A stretch of 64,000 nucleotides of DNA from Zasmidium citrigriseum (lineage: Eukaryota; Ascomycota; Dothideomycetes; Mycosphaerellales; Mycosphaerellaceae): contig NHNW01000015.1 in NCBI GenBank assembly GCA_002786025.1, positions 62,001 through 126,000 of the forward strand, read 5' to 3'. Position numbers and translations under genes: made by a program. Numbering within the stretch: position 1 is the stretch's first letter; every line of letters starts with the position of its first letter. This document shows positions 1-10,412 of this stretch, piece after piece. The notes under the pieces are model-generated. The model saw only the letters and a list, made by a program, of their open reading frames with translations. It had not been told where the DNA came from and did no database searches.

Positions 1-709
1 TAGAGGTTGAAGTTGTTATGGCTTCGCGGCGCGTCAAGAAGTCGTTGATTTCAACCTGGTCTTCTAGAGGTGAGGCAAGGCATTGGGTATTGATGGCTCC
101 GGTCCAATAGTTCCATCAGCGTTTCAATTCCAGTAGCAATAAGGCGCTGGCAGTCCAGAGTGCGTGTTAGGTGAAAATTGTGCGCGTCCAAGTTCTGTTG
201 TTGACGACAGGAGATGGAGGAGGAGGGAAGGAACGCTCACTGGGCCCAAGCGCACTCCGGAGGACCAAAAGAACACATGCTACGGCGACCTACACTAGTT
301 GAAGTTCCTTCGACTCCGAGACTTCAGCTCTCCACCTCGCTGACCACGCAGAACATCTGAAGCGACGATGAGGACTTGACACAGTCACACAGGGCTTTTA
401 CGAGTCACAGGGACTTGTGCCAGGAGTCAAGCTCTGCAGACAGGTCATCAAGCCGATCTCTGTTGCCCACGCGAAACTGCACATCGCTCACCATAACCCT
501 TTCTTCTCATCGAAAAAGTCCCCACACACGGCGAGATACTGGAATGGAACTGAAAGACCATGGTGAAAAATTCATATTCCAGCGAGTGTAGAATCTCGAA
601 ACTCTGCCGACCACAAAAACGAGCGTGAGCCATTCATTCGGCACCTAAACATGGCGGAAAATCAGACGTATAGCCATCGGCAATCACTGTCATTGAAAAT
701 CATCCCCAA
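1..709. other. gene-free left edge
   Basis: No reading frame here looks like a conserved protein. The stretch holds one copy (223-295) of a diverged direct repeat whose partner lies at 2611-2689. It probably includes 3' flanking sequence of the secreted-protein gene that ends at 710. Confidence 0.5.
223..295 (+). repeat. diverged direct repeat, copy A
   Basis: A gapless 34-nt core (237-270) matches 2630-2663 at 29 of 34 positions. Looser similarity extends on both sides to about 73 bp. Both copies lie in gene-free DNA in the same orientation. The identity is unknown; it could be a decayed mobile element, a degenerate duplicated coding fragment or a conserved non-coding element. Confidence 0.5.
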
Positions 710-1304
710 TCACTCCACAAAGTACTTCTGCAGCACCTGGGGGAAAGCATCGCTCTGGGCCCCCGCGTTGACCAAGTCCTTGATTGACTGGGTGTCTTCC
801 TCCGGGACGTCGTCTGGACAGCACCAGTCAGCATAAATGGTTCTTGGAACTCTTGCGCCTTGAAGACTCACAGTTGATCTTGATGAGCGTACCATCCGCG
901 AGCTGGACGTGGTCGGGCAAAACACATTCTCCCTCCATTCCCTCGTCTTCATCACCCGAGCGCTTGCTGACTTTATTGACGATCTTGGCGCCCGTGATGC
1001 CTCCCATTCCACCCTGGCTGGGGAACAAACAATCTCCTCCCGGACCCTGACCCAGCTTCTTGCCGCACAGGTTCTTGGTTGCAGTTGGAACAAAGATGGC
1101 GAGCGCCTTGCTAGCGTCGTTCATGAGCTGGGCACTGGTGAAGCGCTGCGAGGTGTCTCCACAGCAGACGCCTGGCTTGGCGAACTTGCAGAGGTAGGCG
1201 TTGCCATCACAATAGTAGGTGTCGGGGTACAACGAGATTGTTGCAGCCATGGTAACGCTCGCCAGAGCGCTCATGCTCAGCACAATGGTCTGGATGGAAT
1301 GCAT
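710..1304 (-). CDS. small secreted cysteine-rich protein
   Basis: Two exons, 1304-872 and 813-710, encode about 178 residues. The 58-nt intron (871-814) starts GTGAGT, has a CTGAC branch site and ends CAG; it joins the frame ending ..LIKIN to one starting YDVPEED. The N-terminus is a clear signal peptide of about 20 residues ending SVTMA. The mature part has seven cysteines (including a CC pair near residue 47) and an acidic patch. I recognise no domain. The features fit a secreted effector-like or cell-surface protein, but that role is inference. A TATA-like TATAAAA lies about 120 nt upstream on the minus strand (1420-1426). Confidence 0.75.
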
Positions 1305-1419
1305 CTTGGGATAGTAATCGTAACGAAAAGGTATGAGTGATGATTGATTGGCGTTGTGCGTTTGATGCGAGGAACGAGGTACTACAGAATATATGTTCCA
1401 GGGGCGAAGGTAGCGGTGC

Positions 1420-1426
1420 TTTTATA
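1420..1426 (-). promoter_or_regulatory. TATA-like element of the secreted Cys-rich gene
   Basis: TATAAAA on the minus strand, about 116-122 nt upstream of the chosen start codon at 1304. The position fits a fungal core promoter with a leader of roughly 90 nt. No other evidence. Confidence 0.35.
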
Positions 1427-2610
1427 TCTTCCTCTCCTCTACTCTACGCTCGTTGACCTAAGGTGCAACGTTCGTAACCAATCCAAACGACTTCGCGCTC
1501 CTCGGGGGCAGTCGTGTAATGAGTCGACCATGAAGCTTGACATTTCATTCCTTCGAGGGCTTGAACCGCTGTTCTTGAGTGCTAGAGCGGTACATCAGAT
1601 GACAAAGATGTGAAGGATTCATTTTTTCGAGGCTCGTTTTGCCATGGTTGGTTGCAGAACTGTAAAGTATGTTATAGAGACATCGACTACCGCAAGTGGT
1701 GATTCAGTGGCGCATAAATGGGTCAATGTTTTGTTGGAACTTAGACAGATCCGTACGTACCGTACTTTTGTTGGGTCAACTATACATATGTGCGATGTCA
1801 ATCCCGAGAAGAATAACTACCTTGCCCCGAAGAAGGTCCATGATCGCCAGACCGCTGCCTCGAACAGCCAAGACGTCGCGAGCCCTTCGATTGGCATGCA
1901 TAGATTGCCCCTGGAGCACTTTGCCAGCATGTGGTGGGAAGTCTAGTCCGCATGTGATCCCACAGCCTTGGCAAGTTCCTTCAACACAAAGGGCCCAATC
2001 ATAAGTCGTACTTATTGTGAACCCGCAACGGCACGGCACGAGAAGCAGGTCTACCTGTAAGAAGGACCAATAACGTGTGTTCTGCTCCTTCCTAAGTCGG
2101 TATACAATCCGAAAAGGTTGGAATAGAATCCTTCGGCTGCTAGTCTCGATGATCATATCCTCCATTCGAACAGCGAACAGTAATCATTGATGCTAAAGCA
2201 CGAGGTACACATATCCTCCTCCCTTCCAGCCCTTCTTGGCATGCAGACATCGTGGCTTGAAGGATGTCGTGTTGGTGTTGTCGACGTTGTGGTTGGCGGC
2301 TTGGTCAAGATCAACATTCGGGGACTGCAATCGTCGAAAGTCTCATGGCATTCGCTGGCGATGCATGTCTCCGCGGCTCAATGATGCGAGTACGACATAC
2401 TGCAAGTGTGCATTGTTGTAGCTTGGCGGCATGTCGAGGAATTTCGTGACGGAAGCTGGGCGTAATCTCTAAGAAGGGCTCCTCAACTGGCAGGAAAGAC
2501 GTTCTTGCTTTGCTGAGACCGGCTCAGTAATTCATTTGCCCGTCTATCGACACACGAGGAAGCGATGTCAGTTTTGGCTGGTTGATGAAGAAAGTAGGAC
2601 ATCTCTTGAC

Positions 2611-2689
2611 GAGGGAAAGGAAAGTGAGGTCACTTGGCCCGAGCGCTTTCCGGAAGACCAAAACCACGCAGGACCACCGGCGAGACACA
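2611..2689 (+). repeat. diverged direct repeat, copy B
   Basis: Partner of the copy at 223-295. The ungapped core is 2630-2663, with 29 of 34 bases shared, including the runs GACCAAAA and CACT. Three of the five core differences are transitions. Flanks align with small gaps. Confidence 0.5.
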
Positions 2690-3246
2690 TTTTCTAGGAG
2701 AAAGATTTCAGTCACACTCGACGTCACATTCCTTGCAGTTCATATCCAGGTGTTCCTGTGCTATTCCCCCAGATACCACATCTGGTCGACCTCGCAAAGG
2801 AAATGTCTGCTCAGAAATCTGATGCTCACGACCACATGTCGCTATTGCCACCTCACGACATGAAACACGCCCCAAAGAACGGTATTTAAAAACAACGCTA
2901 TCCCATCCAAGCAAACGCGTTTTGCTGCCATACGACGGAACGTGACTGCCGCGATGCCGATATTAGGACAAGCTCCAGAAGGATGTCATGCGCCATGGTC
3001 CAAGGCTGGCATGAGAGGTGTGCGTGTGGCGATCACCTCCACACAGCTGCCGTCATCATACGTAGTTTGTGTACACACACCCTCTTGTGTCTCGAAGGAT
3101 CAAGGAATACACCCTTTCTTCTCACCTCACTTCTCCTGTATCATATTCTCCATTTTCCGGTCAAGATATCGAGAACCAATATCTCCATTCTTCAGCCTAA
3201 ACTCAATCACTTCAGGTCCAGAGAAACAACAACAAACGTCCAAGCC

Positions 3247-3576
3247 ATGGCATCCTCAAACGAGAAAGGTACTTCCCGTTCCTAACCCACTTGATGACCT
3301 TGCCTTCCCCAAGCTAACACGGCTCTCCGGAAAGGCCCTCTCTCCTTCATCGGCGACCCACTCGGCAAAGCCCTTGAATACGGCCTCAAACCCATCGGCC
3401 ACGTCACGGGTGCCATCGGCAACCCGAACGGCCAAGCACTGCTCGACGTCGAGAACCAGACCAAGAACCAGTTGAAGTACAGTGACAGAAACAACAACAA
3501 GCCAGACAAGGATCTGCCTGGTGGGGAGAGGATTGGTGGGAAGCCACAGACGGGTGAGAACCCCCTGGGTCTGTGA
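3247..3576 (+). CDS. small conserved-looking hypothetical protein
   Basis: A 22-nt first exon (3247-3268) and second exon 3335-3576 give an 87-residue protein. The 66-nt intron starts GTACTT, has a GCTAAC branch site and ends at the AAAG before 3335. The product starts MASSNEKG, contains a Gly/Pro-rich segment (PIGHVTGAIGNPNGQ) and ends in a hydrophilic tail NPLGL. No signal peptide, membrane segment or named domain is visible. The pattern recalls short fungal proteins with repeated GDP.GKAL/PIGHV-type motifs, but I cannot name the family. A tiny first exon like this is easily missed by gene callers. Confidence 0.65.
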
Positions 3577-3819
3577 GGATGACATGGGCGATAGGAAGAA
3601 GGCAGAGTGTGTCTGGCGTTGTTGTGTAGGGATATCATTCGAGACCCCGAGACTGAGGATGCAAGGCATAGCGGCTTCTTTCTAGCACAGGCATCATTAG
3701 CGATTTCAGCGTTCTGTACACAGAGACGAGCATGATGATTGACGAAAAGGGGTATGATGCATTCGTTCGCCGCTGAGAAAGATTTCTGTCGATCAAGACT
3801 TTTGCTGGGGCCAGCCCAT

Positions 3820-4564
3820 CTAGCAATCGCCGAGAATGTCTTGAGCAGCCTGCATCTCGGCACTGTCCATGCTCAAACCGTAGTAGTGCTTGACCTGGAC
3901 CCAGGCACGGACATACTCGCACTGATAAGCCTCACGAGAAGGAAGCCACTCTGCGATATCTCGGTCGCCCTTCGATTGGTTGACGTTGTCGGTAACGGCA
4001 AGAAGCTGTGGACGGGTAACGCTGCAAAGGTAGTCAGTGAGAGTCAGTGAGGGCACCCTCCTTGTGACCTACTCATTGGCAAAAGCTTCTCGCTGATCGT
4101 CATTCCAGTTCCTGGCTCCAGAGACCCAGGCCTCTCTCAGAGGAACAATGTGGTCGATGTCGACGTCCGAAGCCGCCGTCCAGGTCGCGCCATCGTAGTC
4201 AGAGTACCACGTGCCGGAAGTGGCGGTGCAAGCACTATTGGTGACCACGTTCGTGCCATCACGTCTCAACACGTACTCGCGGGTGTTGCCTGAAGAGCCA
4301 TCAGTCCTGTTCTACGAGGCGGTCATTCAGTGTAGTCTCGACAAACATACAGTTTCCGCTGATGGTGCTCCATGTATAGAAGTAGTCACGCTCGTAGGCA
4401 GGGCTATTCGATTCAGCCTCGACAGTGATCGAGTTCAAGTATGACCGGGCGGTCGCGGCAGAGACTGGGGTAGGCAAGTTGCCCCTTCGAGCATGGTCGT
4501 TGATAGGGGCAGCGACGGCAATGGTGGCCGCAGTGGCAGCGAGGAGAACGGTCTTGAAGCCCAT
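3820..4564 (-). CDS. secreted HNH endonuclease-like protein (DUF1524-type)
   Basis: Three exons (4564-4351, 4289-4073, 4021-3820) encode 210 residues. Introns are 61 nt (GTATGT..CTTCAG) and 51 nt (GTAGGT..TTGCAG). The N-terminus MGFKTVLLAATAATIAVAA is a signal peptide, followed by a likely RR processing site. The catalytic motif DHIVPL lies around residues 117-122, followed by WNDDQREAFAND and the NVNQSKGDRD motif that typify extracellular HNH nucleases of the GmrSD-C/DUF1524 group found in fungi and actinomycetes. The likely role is degradation of extracellular DNA or RNA for nutrient scavenging or competition (inference). The start was chosen because a TATA-like element at 4625-4632 lies upstream of it and the signal peptide begins there. 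Confidence 0.85.
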
Positions 4565-4624
4565 GGTGAAGTGCGAAAGTCGATACGATGGACCGGACGT
4601 GGTGCTGGCAGCTACCCAGGCCTC

Positions 4625-4632
4625 ATATATAG
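4625..4632 (-). promoter_or_regulatory. TATA-like element of the HNH nuclease gene
   Basis: CTATATAT on the minus strand, roughly 60-68 nt upstream of the start codon at 4564. It supports the shorter start over an in-frame Met further upstream. Confidence 0.4.
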
Positions 4633-4808
4633 GTCTGAGGAAATCCAAGCCCAGTCGCAAGCGGCGGTCGCCCTTGCAGAAATTGCAAATATGTGTTGCA
4701 TAACTTCGCGAACTCGCATGAAGCCAAAGTCGACTAGTCGCAGCACGTGTATCAGTATCGCTCTGTCAATTGACCTGCCATTTCGAGGCTGAGCAATAAA
4801 AGCTATCA

Positions 4809-4854
4809 GCGGAGTGCAGGTGTTCCCAGGCGACTGCCAAGTCCTGCACTCCGC
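4809..4854. repeat. perfect 12-bp inverted repeat with 22-nt loop
   Basis: The left arm GCGGAGTGCAGG (4809-4820) and right arm CCTGCACTCCGC (4843-4854) are exact reverse complements. The site carries CGG and CCG ends, the half-sites used by Zn2Cys6 proteins. It lies about 245 nt upstream of the nuclease start codon and 350 nt past the stop of regulator R1. It could be an operator, a hairpin or the remnant of a small inverted-repeat element; the sequence does not decide between these. Confidence 0.6.
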
Positions 4855-5205
4855 CGATCAAGCAGGTGTAAGTGGCTGATTCTTGAATTTGATTTGTTCT
4901 CAGGTCAACCCGACGGCGAGCTGCGGAATTTTTGAGCCAGGGATCTGCATTCTATGCAACATCGTGGGCGGCAAGATCAACAAGATTCGGTAGCAAGACC
5001 CAAATGAGATCTCTCGCCGATGGTGTCTCTCATGGTGGCGGCCAAGTCTCCGAAGCCGCCGGGAGGAGCCGAGGAGAGGATAGTGAGAATACAGGGCTAT
5101 GCCTTGTAGCCAAGCCTTCGTATCGCCGGGTCCGTTCTTGGATGCACGTGTTGCAGGACATTTCACAACCGGAGGTTTTGAAGGCGAAGACCGCGAGAGA
5201 CAACA

Positions 5206-7138
5206 CTACATCTTGAAGTGAGGGGCTGTGGAGTAGCTGCCTGGTGCAGTAGGGTCGATAACGGGCAGCTGTTGTTCAGGAACGACTTGCAACTCCGGAT
5301 TGATGAACATCTCCCATTCGAACGGAATGTCCATAGCCCAGTCCATGCTCGGTGCATCTGATAGTGTGCTGCTAGGCCCGGCGGAAGGGTGATCGGTGAA
5401 TGGCGGTGTTTCTGGCACAGCATTCAATGCTTCCAGTTCCTTTTGCTTTCGTTTACGAGCCATTGTTATCAAGGCCGTCGCCTGATTGTAAGCCTCTCGC
5501 ACCATGTGCGTGTCATATGTCTGAGCAATAGTATGCATCAGATTCATTACCTCCTGAATGTGTGACAGGCTGGATGGCGTCCCAACCGCGATAATCACGC
5601 AGAGGAACTGGAACGGCGTGCAGATAACATTCCACCATGGCGACCTGCTCGCGAGGAGCTTAGCAGATGCAGTCAAAGCAGTTCGGCCAATTCCGATGAC
5701 CGTATCAGCTCTGTCTTTGGCATCCGTCAGACTCATCAGCCAAAGCCGCCGGTAGATGGCGAATGAGAGATCAGCCTTCAGCAGTGAGATAAAGTGCGAG
5801 TCGGTTTGCAAGGCTTCGAGCCTTGATAATGCGTGACTCAAAGCTGCAGGAGGGTCTGGCTCGCGATCCCGGTCCACGAAGTCGTTTGGAAGAATCTCAG
5901 CCAATTCCACGAATTGATGGCCATGATTACCGCTCTCGGCTGCAAACTTCTTGGTTGTCACGACATCGAAGTTGACCCGCGTGCGACCATATTCGAATGA
6001 CAGGATTGTGTTGAGCGCCCGAGCAATCCAGAATAATCGTCTCCGACCCTTCGCTAGCTTGTGGTCAGCAGTGGTAGGCGGATAGACCACTGCGATGGTC
6101 TGCATCTCCTTGTGCAGACCGCTGGCTTCCACCTGATGCATCGTTATGCAACTCGAAATCCACGACCCATGAGGCCTGGAGGTCAATCTGAGATAGAGCG
6201 TCCGTAGGATCCAGCCTGCAACGTGATTGGGAGCTGGTGAGTTCCCAATAGATTTGGCAACAAGCACTCTGCGGGCATCAAGGAAAATGGCATCTTCCTT
6301 GGGATGGGGTGTTGGCGAGAAGAAGGAGCCAATGGCGGCAACGCCCAGGACCACAGAGTCAATGTCTCGAATCCCCGTAGGATCCGAGAATCGTGAAGAT
6401 GCTTGCTCCATGAAGTCGGCCTCATCTAATAGGCCAAACTCGGCCTTGACATTCTTGAAATAGGAACTGGCGAGATTCTGCATTTCTATCCAGGTCAAAT
6501 GCGTGGTCACGCCAATCGCAGGTTCGTGTGGTTCATTGCGTAGTCCAAGATTCCACGCGAATGAATGAAGCCTTGGGATACTCTCAGACTCCAAATCCAT
6601 ACCAAGGATACGCGGAAATGCAATGGCAGAGTTGGCTCTCACGAATCGGGTCTTGACTGGGTCGAGTATACCGCGATGGTGGAACCGAGCGCCGGGCGCC
6701 GTGAGCGGATTTGCTTGTAGTTGAATGATACTAGGCGGTGTTCGACCGATCGGTTGCGGAGGCGGCGGTTCAGAAGCAACATCTGCGTGAGCCGCCGACG
6801 GCCGTTTTGCATTGGATGCATATTCGCATTGGTACTCATAGCGAAGACAAGTCGCACATGGAAGTTTCCCGTCGCTTGGAAAGATGTTAGCGTTGTGATC
6901 CCAGAATCTACCCTTCTGTACGGCGCAAAGGCAATGGCAGCTTCATCTCTACTCGAGAAAAACACTCATGCTGGCCCTGAGATATGACTGTCCCCACTCA
7001 CGCTCACCATTTTCGTTTCCGCTGCCGACAAGGCGTACATGCAGCCCTCGAACGCTGTCGGCCTTGGTGGACCTCATGGCCCTCTTCGTCCGGACTCAAC
7101 GATCGCTTGACGCCCACAGTGCCATTGTGCGTTGCCAT
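5206..7138 (-). CDS. Zn2Cys6 transcription factor R1 (fungal-specific TF domain)
   Basis: Two exons (7138-7008 and 6874-5206) encode 599 residues. The 133-nt intron (GTGAGC, CGCTAAC branch, ending CCAAG) splits the zinc cluster after its third-Cys codon begins. The joined cluster has six Cys at 34, 37, 44, 50, 53 and 60 with canonical spacing C-X2-C-X6-C-X5-C-X2-C-X6-C. The long second part is the fungal-specific transcription factor domain (FVRANSAIAFPRIL, then GRRRLFWIARALNTILSFEYGR). The acidic, Trp-containing C-terminus may activate transcription. The start was chosen downstream of a TATAAAA at 7211-7217; an upstream in-frame Met at 7237 precedes that TATA and is unlikely. Target genes are unknown; the neighbouring methyltransferase and nuclease are candidates. 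Confidence 0.9.
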
Positions 7139-7729
7139 GGCTGGATAAGAATGCTGACGATGTAGTGGGTGCTGCGACAGAGAAGCGGTCGGGTATTGCG
7201 GGAGGCCAGGTTTTATAGCAGGTGCGCTCCCAGCCACAACGGCTGCCGCCCGCCGCCGTCATCGCTTCCTCCGCTTGGTCAGCCCTGCTGCAAAGAACTT
7301 TGATCTTGGAGACAACAACAACAACAATCATCACCATCGTCGTCAAATCATCAAAGCCACACATATTCTGTTGGCGGACAGCGTGATGGTGTCGAAATCT
7401 GCGTTATAACTCCGTATCTTTTCGCAGAGACTTACGAGAGTGCTATTGAAGGACTCGTGAGCCAAACGGACAATATTACGCTCTTAGGGAGGATTGAATC
7501 ATAGCTGCAAAGTCTGCAGTTGTCCAGGTAGGATGACACGATAGGAGTCACTGACGATGCCGTGTTCACTCAGATGCTGAGGCTGAAGTCCAAGATTGGT
7601 ACATTCATGCTCAGCAGACAACACGAGACGGCGCATAAATACGCAGGGAGATAACACCGGCAACCTGGTCTTTGATTGCACCATCCAGCGCAACTTCGCC
7701 GACTGCCACTTCAATCTCATTCATCGAAA
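7139..7729. other. divergent promoter region between R1 and methyltransferase MT1
   Basis: About 590 nt between two genes that point away from each other. It holds a short CAA microsatellite near 7310-7330, the R1 TATA element and an ATAAATA (7635-7641) about 90 nt before MT1. No further gene is supported. Confidence 0.55.
7211..7217 (-). promoter_or_regulatory. TATA-like element of regulator R1
   Basis: TATAAAA on the minus strand, 73-79 nt upstream of the chosen start codon. It decides between two in-frame Met codons. Confidence 0.4.
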
Positions 7730-8617
7730 ATGGCACGCAACCAGTCCACGGAAGCACAGAGACTCTACGATGGCAGATCCGACGTCTATGACAACAGCTG
7801 GCATGTCCGATTTGCCAGACACATGATCGAGCTAGCATCAGTCAGACCTGGCCAGAAAGTTCTCGATCTAGCTTGTGGAACAGGCCTTGCCACGTTCCCT
7901 GCTGCTGAAGCCATTGGTCCGCCTGGATTGGCAATTGGTCTGGATATCAGCAGTGGCATGCTTGCTCAAGCACAGAAGAAACTAGAGAAGCAGCCGGCTG
8001 TGAAGAACATCTCTTTTCACCAACATTCAATCACAGACCTGGACGGACTAGAACTTTTGAAGCAGATGAAGGGAAGCTTTGACTTGATTACCTGCGCTTC
8101 AGCGCTCGTTCTTCTGCCAAAGCCCGCAGAAGCTGTCAAAGAATGGGTCAGCTATTTGAAGCCAGGAGGCAAAATGGTCACCGATGTCACGCATATCAAC
8201 AGCCAGCTCCCGGGAGCCACGTACGAGCGAGTCGGTCAAAGGCTTGACCTTCCTGTCTCGTTCCATCGGACCGCCTTTCAGAAGCCGGATGATCTTCGAA
8301 ATGTGATGGAGACAGCTGGACTGACAGATGTCCAAGTCATTCCCGTTGCGCAGCTACAGATCGAGGCCACTGAAGATTTGAAGGACTATCTTGCAGCGGG
8401 CGCCAAGTCGAGAGTTGCCAAAGAGTACACCACCGACGACGCAGACCATATCTTCGAAGCAAGTATCGATGGAGTTGCATGGGAGAAGCTCGCAGAGCCA
8501 GAAGTTCGGGAGCAAGCGAAGAAATTCTTCAAGGAAGAGTGGGCCAAGCTTGCCGATGCTGATGGAAAGGTGAGAGAACTCGACTGCGTCTACGTTGGTA
8601 TTGGAACAAAGCCTTGA
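7730..8617 (+). CDS. class I SAM-dependent methyltransferase MT1
   Basis: Single exon, 295 residues. The Rossmann SAM-binding motif I is VLDLACGTG near residue 44, followed by GLDISSGML (acidic ribose-binding residue) and the later segment LKPGGKMV. This is the Methyltransf_11/25-like class I fold; the substrate cannot be read from sequence. An in-frame Met 18 codons upstream exists, but MARNQSTEAQRLYD is the likely start because it follows an AAA context and an ATAAATA element. There is no signal peptide. The gene is divergent from regulator R1, which suggests a tailoring or detoxifying enzyme under its control (inference). Confidence 0.85.
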   Translation: MARNQSTEAQRLYDGRSDVYDNSWHVRFARHMIELASVRPGQKVLDLACGTGLATFPAAEAIGPPGLAIGLDISSGMLAQAQKKLEKQPAVKNISFHQHSITDLDGLELLKQMKGSFDLITCASALVLLPKPAEAVKEWVSYLKPGGKMVTDVTHINSQLPGATYERVGQRLDLPVSFHRTAFQKPDDLRNVMETAGLTDVQVIPVAQLQIEATEDLKDYLAAGAKSRVAKEYTTDDADHIFEASIDGVAWEKLAEPEVREQAKKFFKEEWAKLADADGKVRELDCVYVGIGTKP

Positions 8618-8638
8618 AGATGCTACTAGATTATCAGA

Positions 8639-10302
8639 TTATGCCTTGAGATTGGCGACCACCTTCTCGGCCAATGCCATGATCCCTTCTTCTTGCAGTC
8701 TCCTTCCAGTCAACTGCAAGCTGACCGGGAGTCCATGAGATAACGCGGCATCATATTCTTCGGCGGTCTGCTTGTCGAGGTCGTTGTGGGCCTTGAAGTC
8801 CGAAGCCAGAACGTCTTTCTCCTTGTCGACACTGATACCAGTTGGGAACGACACCGAGCTATAATCAACGATGTTGAAGACGCCAGTGTAGCCAACATGC
8901 CGGAACTGGCCATTCTTGGGAGTGGCATAAGGAGTGGTTGGTCCGAGAATGGCATCGATGCCCAGCGAGTTAACCCGATCGAGGAACCGCTTCTGAAGGG
9001 CAGTCCGTTGGCTTTGTGTCTGCCAGAGCTCATACACGCCCATCTCGCTGGCCTGCTCATAGCCAGCCATCTCTGGTCGGAAAGGCTCCCCTACAGGCTC
9101 GAGGATCTTCCGGACAGACTTGCCACCGTCAGCAACGAAGAATTTGGCCAGCAGCTCCACTGCTTCTTGGTGGTCGGTATTCGGCCAGTCGACAACCTCG
9201 TAGCCTTGGCCCTTCAACTTTTCTACGACCTCTTTGAGAGCACGCTGGACTGGAGGCGTTGGCGTAATGATGCCGTTATCCCACAGAACTGCGATCTTCG
9301 GTTTCGAAGGGACCTCGACACTTCGCCAGCCAATCTCGACACACTTGGGATCTTTCAGCCACGGAGCCGCATTCGAAACGTTCTCCGTGAAAAGTCGCAG
9401 ATCAGCTATACTGCGAGCCATGGGTCCATGGACACTCCCGACAGCCTCTTGCCCCGCGAGGCCCGATCTGGCATCGAAGTTTGGATATCTTCCATACGAT
9501 GGACGGATGGTGTAAATGCCTGTACATGCCGCTGGGATTCTCAAGGAGCCTCCAATGTCGGTGCCTACACCAAGGGGACTTCCACGCATGAGTATCAAAG
9601 CCGACTCGCCTCCTGATGAACCGCCAGAGGTTGTCGCACGATTGAGCGGGTTAAGAGTTCGGCCGTAGCAGTTGTTCACAGACTCTGCGATCATCATGGC
9701 GGTTGGGACGTTGGTCTTGACATAGTGTACTGCGCCGAGGTCTTTCAAGATGCCTACTATGGTGCTGTCCTGTTTCATCGGCTCGACAGCCCAATTGCAG
9801 AATCCGAGAGAGCTTGGGTAGCCAGCGACGTTGAAGTTGTCTTTCAACGAGACTGGCAGGCCGTGGAGTGGTCCGGTCACTTTCCCAGTCTTCTTGAATT
9901 TGGCGTCGAGTTCCTTTGCCCTCTTTATGGCATCGTCAAACATTATCACCGTGAGACAGTTGGTCTTGCACATCGTTAGCATCGAACACCAACCATCATT
10001 AGACAAGTTCAACATACCAACTGATGAGCGATCGCCGCCCTCTTACAAAACGCCATCGTCACATCTTCCGCCGTCCACTCCCCTTTCGCAATCTTCGCCA
10101 CAATCTCCGTGGCATACGACTCCGTGATCTCCAACTCCTTCTGCGATAAAAGCCCACATTTGGCAGGGACATCCGTTACGTCCAGAACATCATCGCTAGG
10201 CAGTTTGTCTTTGGAAATCTTCCATTCCGAAGGGATATCGTCCAGGACTTTTTGCTTTGCTTGGGCCGAGATTGCTTTCCACTCCTCGTTCGTGGATCCC
10301 AT
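8639..10302 (-). CDS. amidase signature (AS) family amidase
   Basis: Two exons (10302-10018 and 9964-8639) encode 536 residues. The 53-nt intron (GTATGT, GCTAAC branch, ending CAAG) falls after AHQL and restores the family segment TNCLT. The AS family uses a Ser-cisSer-Lys triad: the catalytic Lys sits in LPVSLKDN, and the Gly/Ser-rich signature TSGGSSGGE is followed by GVGTDIGGSLR, which holds the nucleophilic Ser. Such enzymes hydrolyse amides to acid plus ammonia; fungal members are often called acetamidases or general amidases, and the exact substrate is not predictable. No signal peptide is seen, so it is probably cytosolic. It is divergent from ureF, and both fit nitrogen assimilation. 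The MT1 stop is only about 20 nt from its stop (convergent). Confidence 0.9.
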
Positions 10303-10412
10303 TGTAGTGAAAGTATGCTTGAGATATATATACTAAAAGAAAAGAGAGATGCGAGAGGCTGAGATGGTGGCAACGCAGCAGAATTGAGAACAAGGAGTAC
10401 GAGCAAACTTAC

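Larger units (their letters stand above)
1305..3246. other. gene-poor 1.9-kb stretch
   Basis: Beyond the promoter of the gene to its left, I see no frame resembling a known protein. A 129-codon minus-strand frame at 1776-2165 has clustered Cys residues but no signal peptide, domain or supporting splice signals. Copy B of a direct repeat sits at 2611-2689. The last 150 nt are CT/CA-rich, like a fungal 5' leader for the small gene starting at 3247. Confidence 0.5.
4565..5205. other. intergenic space between HNH nuclease and Zn2Cys6 regulator R1
   Basis: Promoter of the nuclease gene (minus strand) and 3' flank of R1. No coding frame is supported. It contains a perfect 12-bp inverted repeat at 4809-4854, listed separately. 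Confidence 0.5.

Noticed and set aside
909..1340. 143-codon plus-strand frame
   Set aside because: It is the antisense shadow of the secreted Cys-rich gene.
1776..2165. 129-codon minus-strand frame with clustered Cys (CRCGF..CQGCGITCG)
   Set aside because: No signal peptide, no splice support, no recognisable domain, and overlapping plus-strand frames of similar quality.
7310..7330. CAA microsatellite near regulator R1
   Set aside because: Short simple repeat of the kind common in fungal 5' regions; no further signal.
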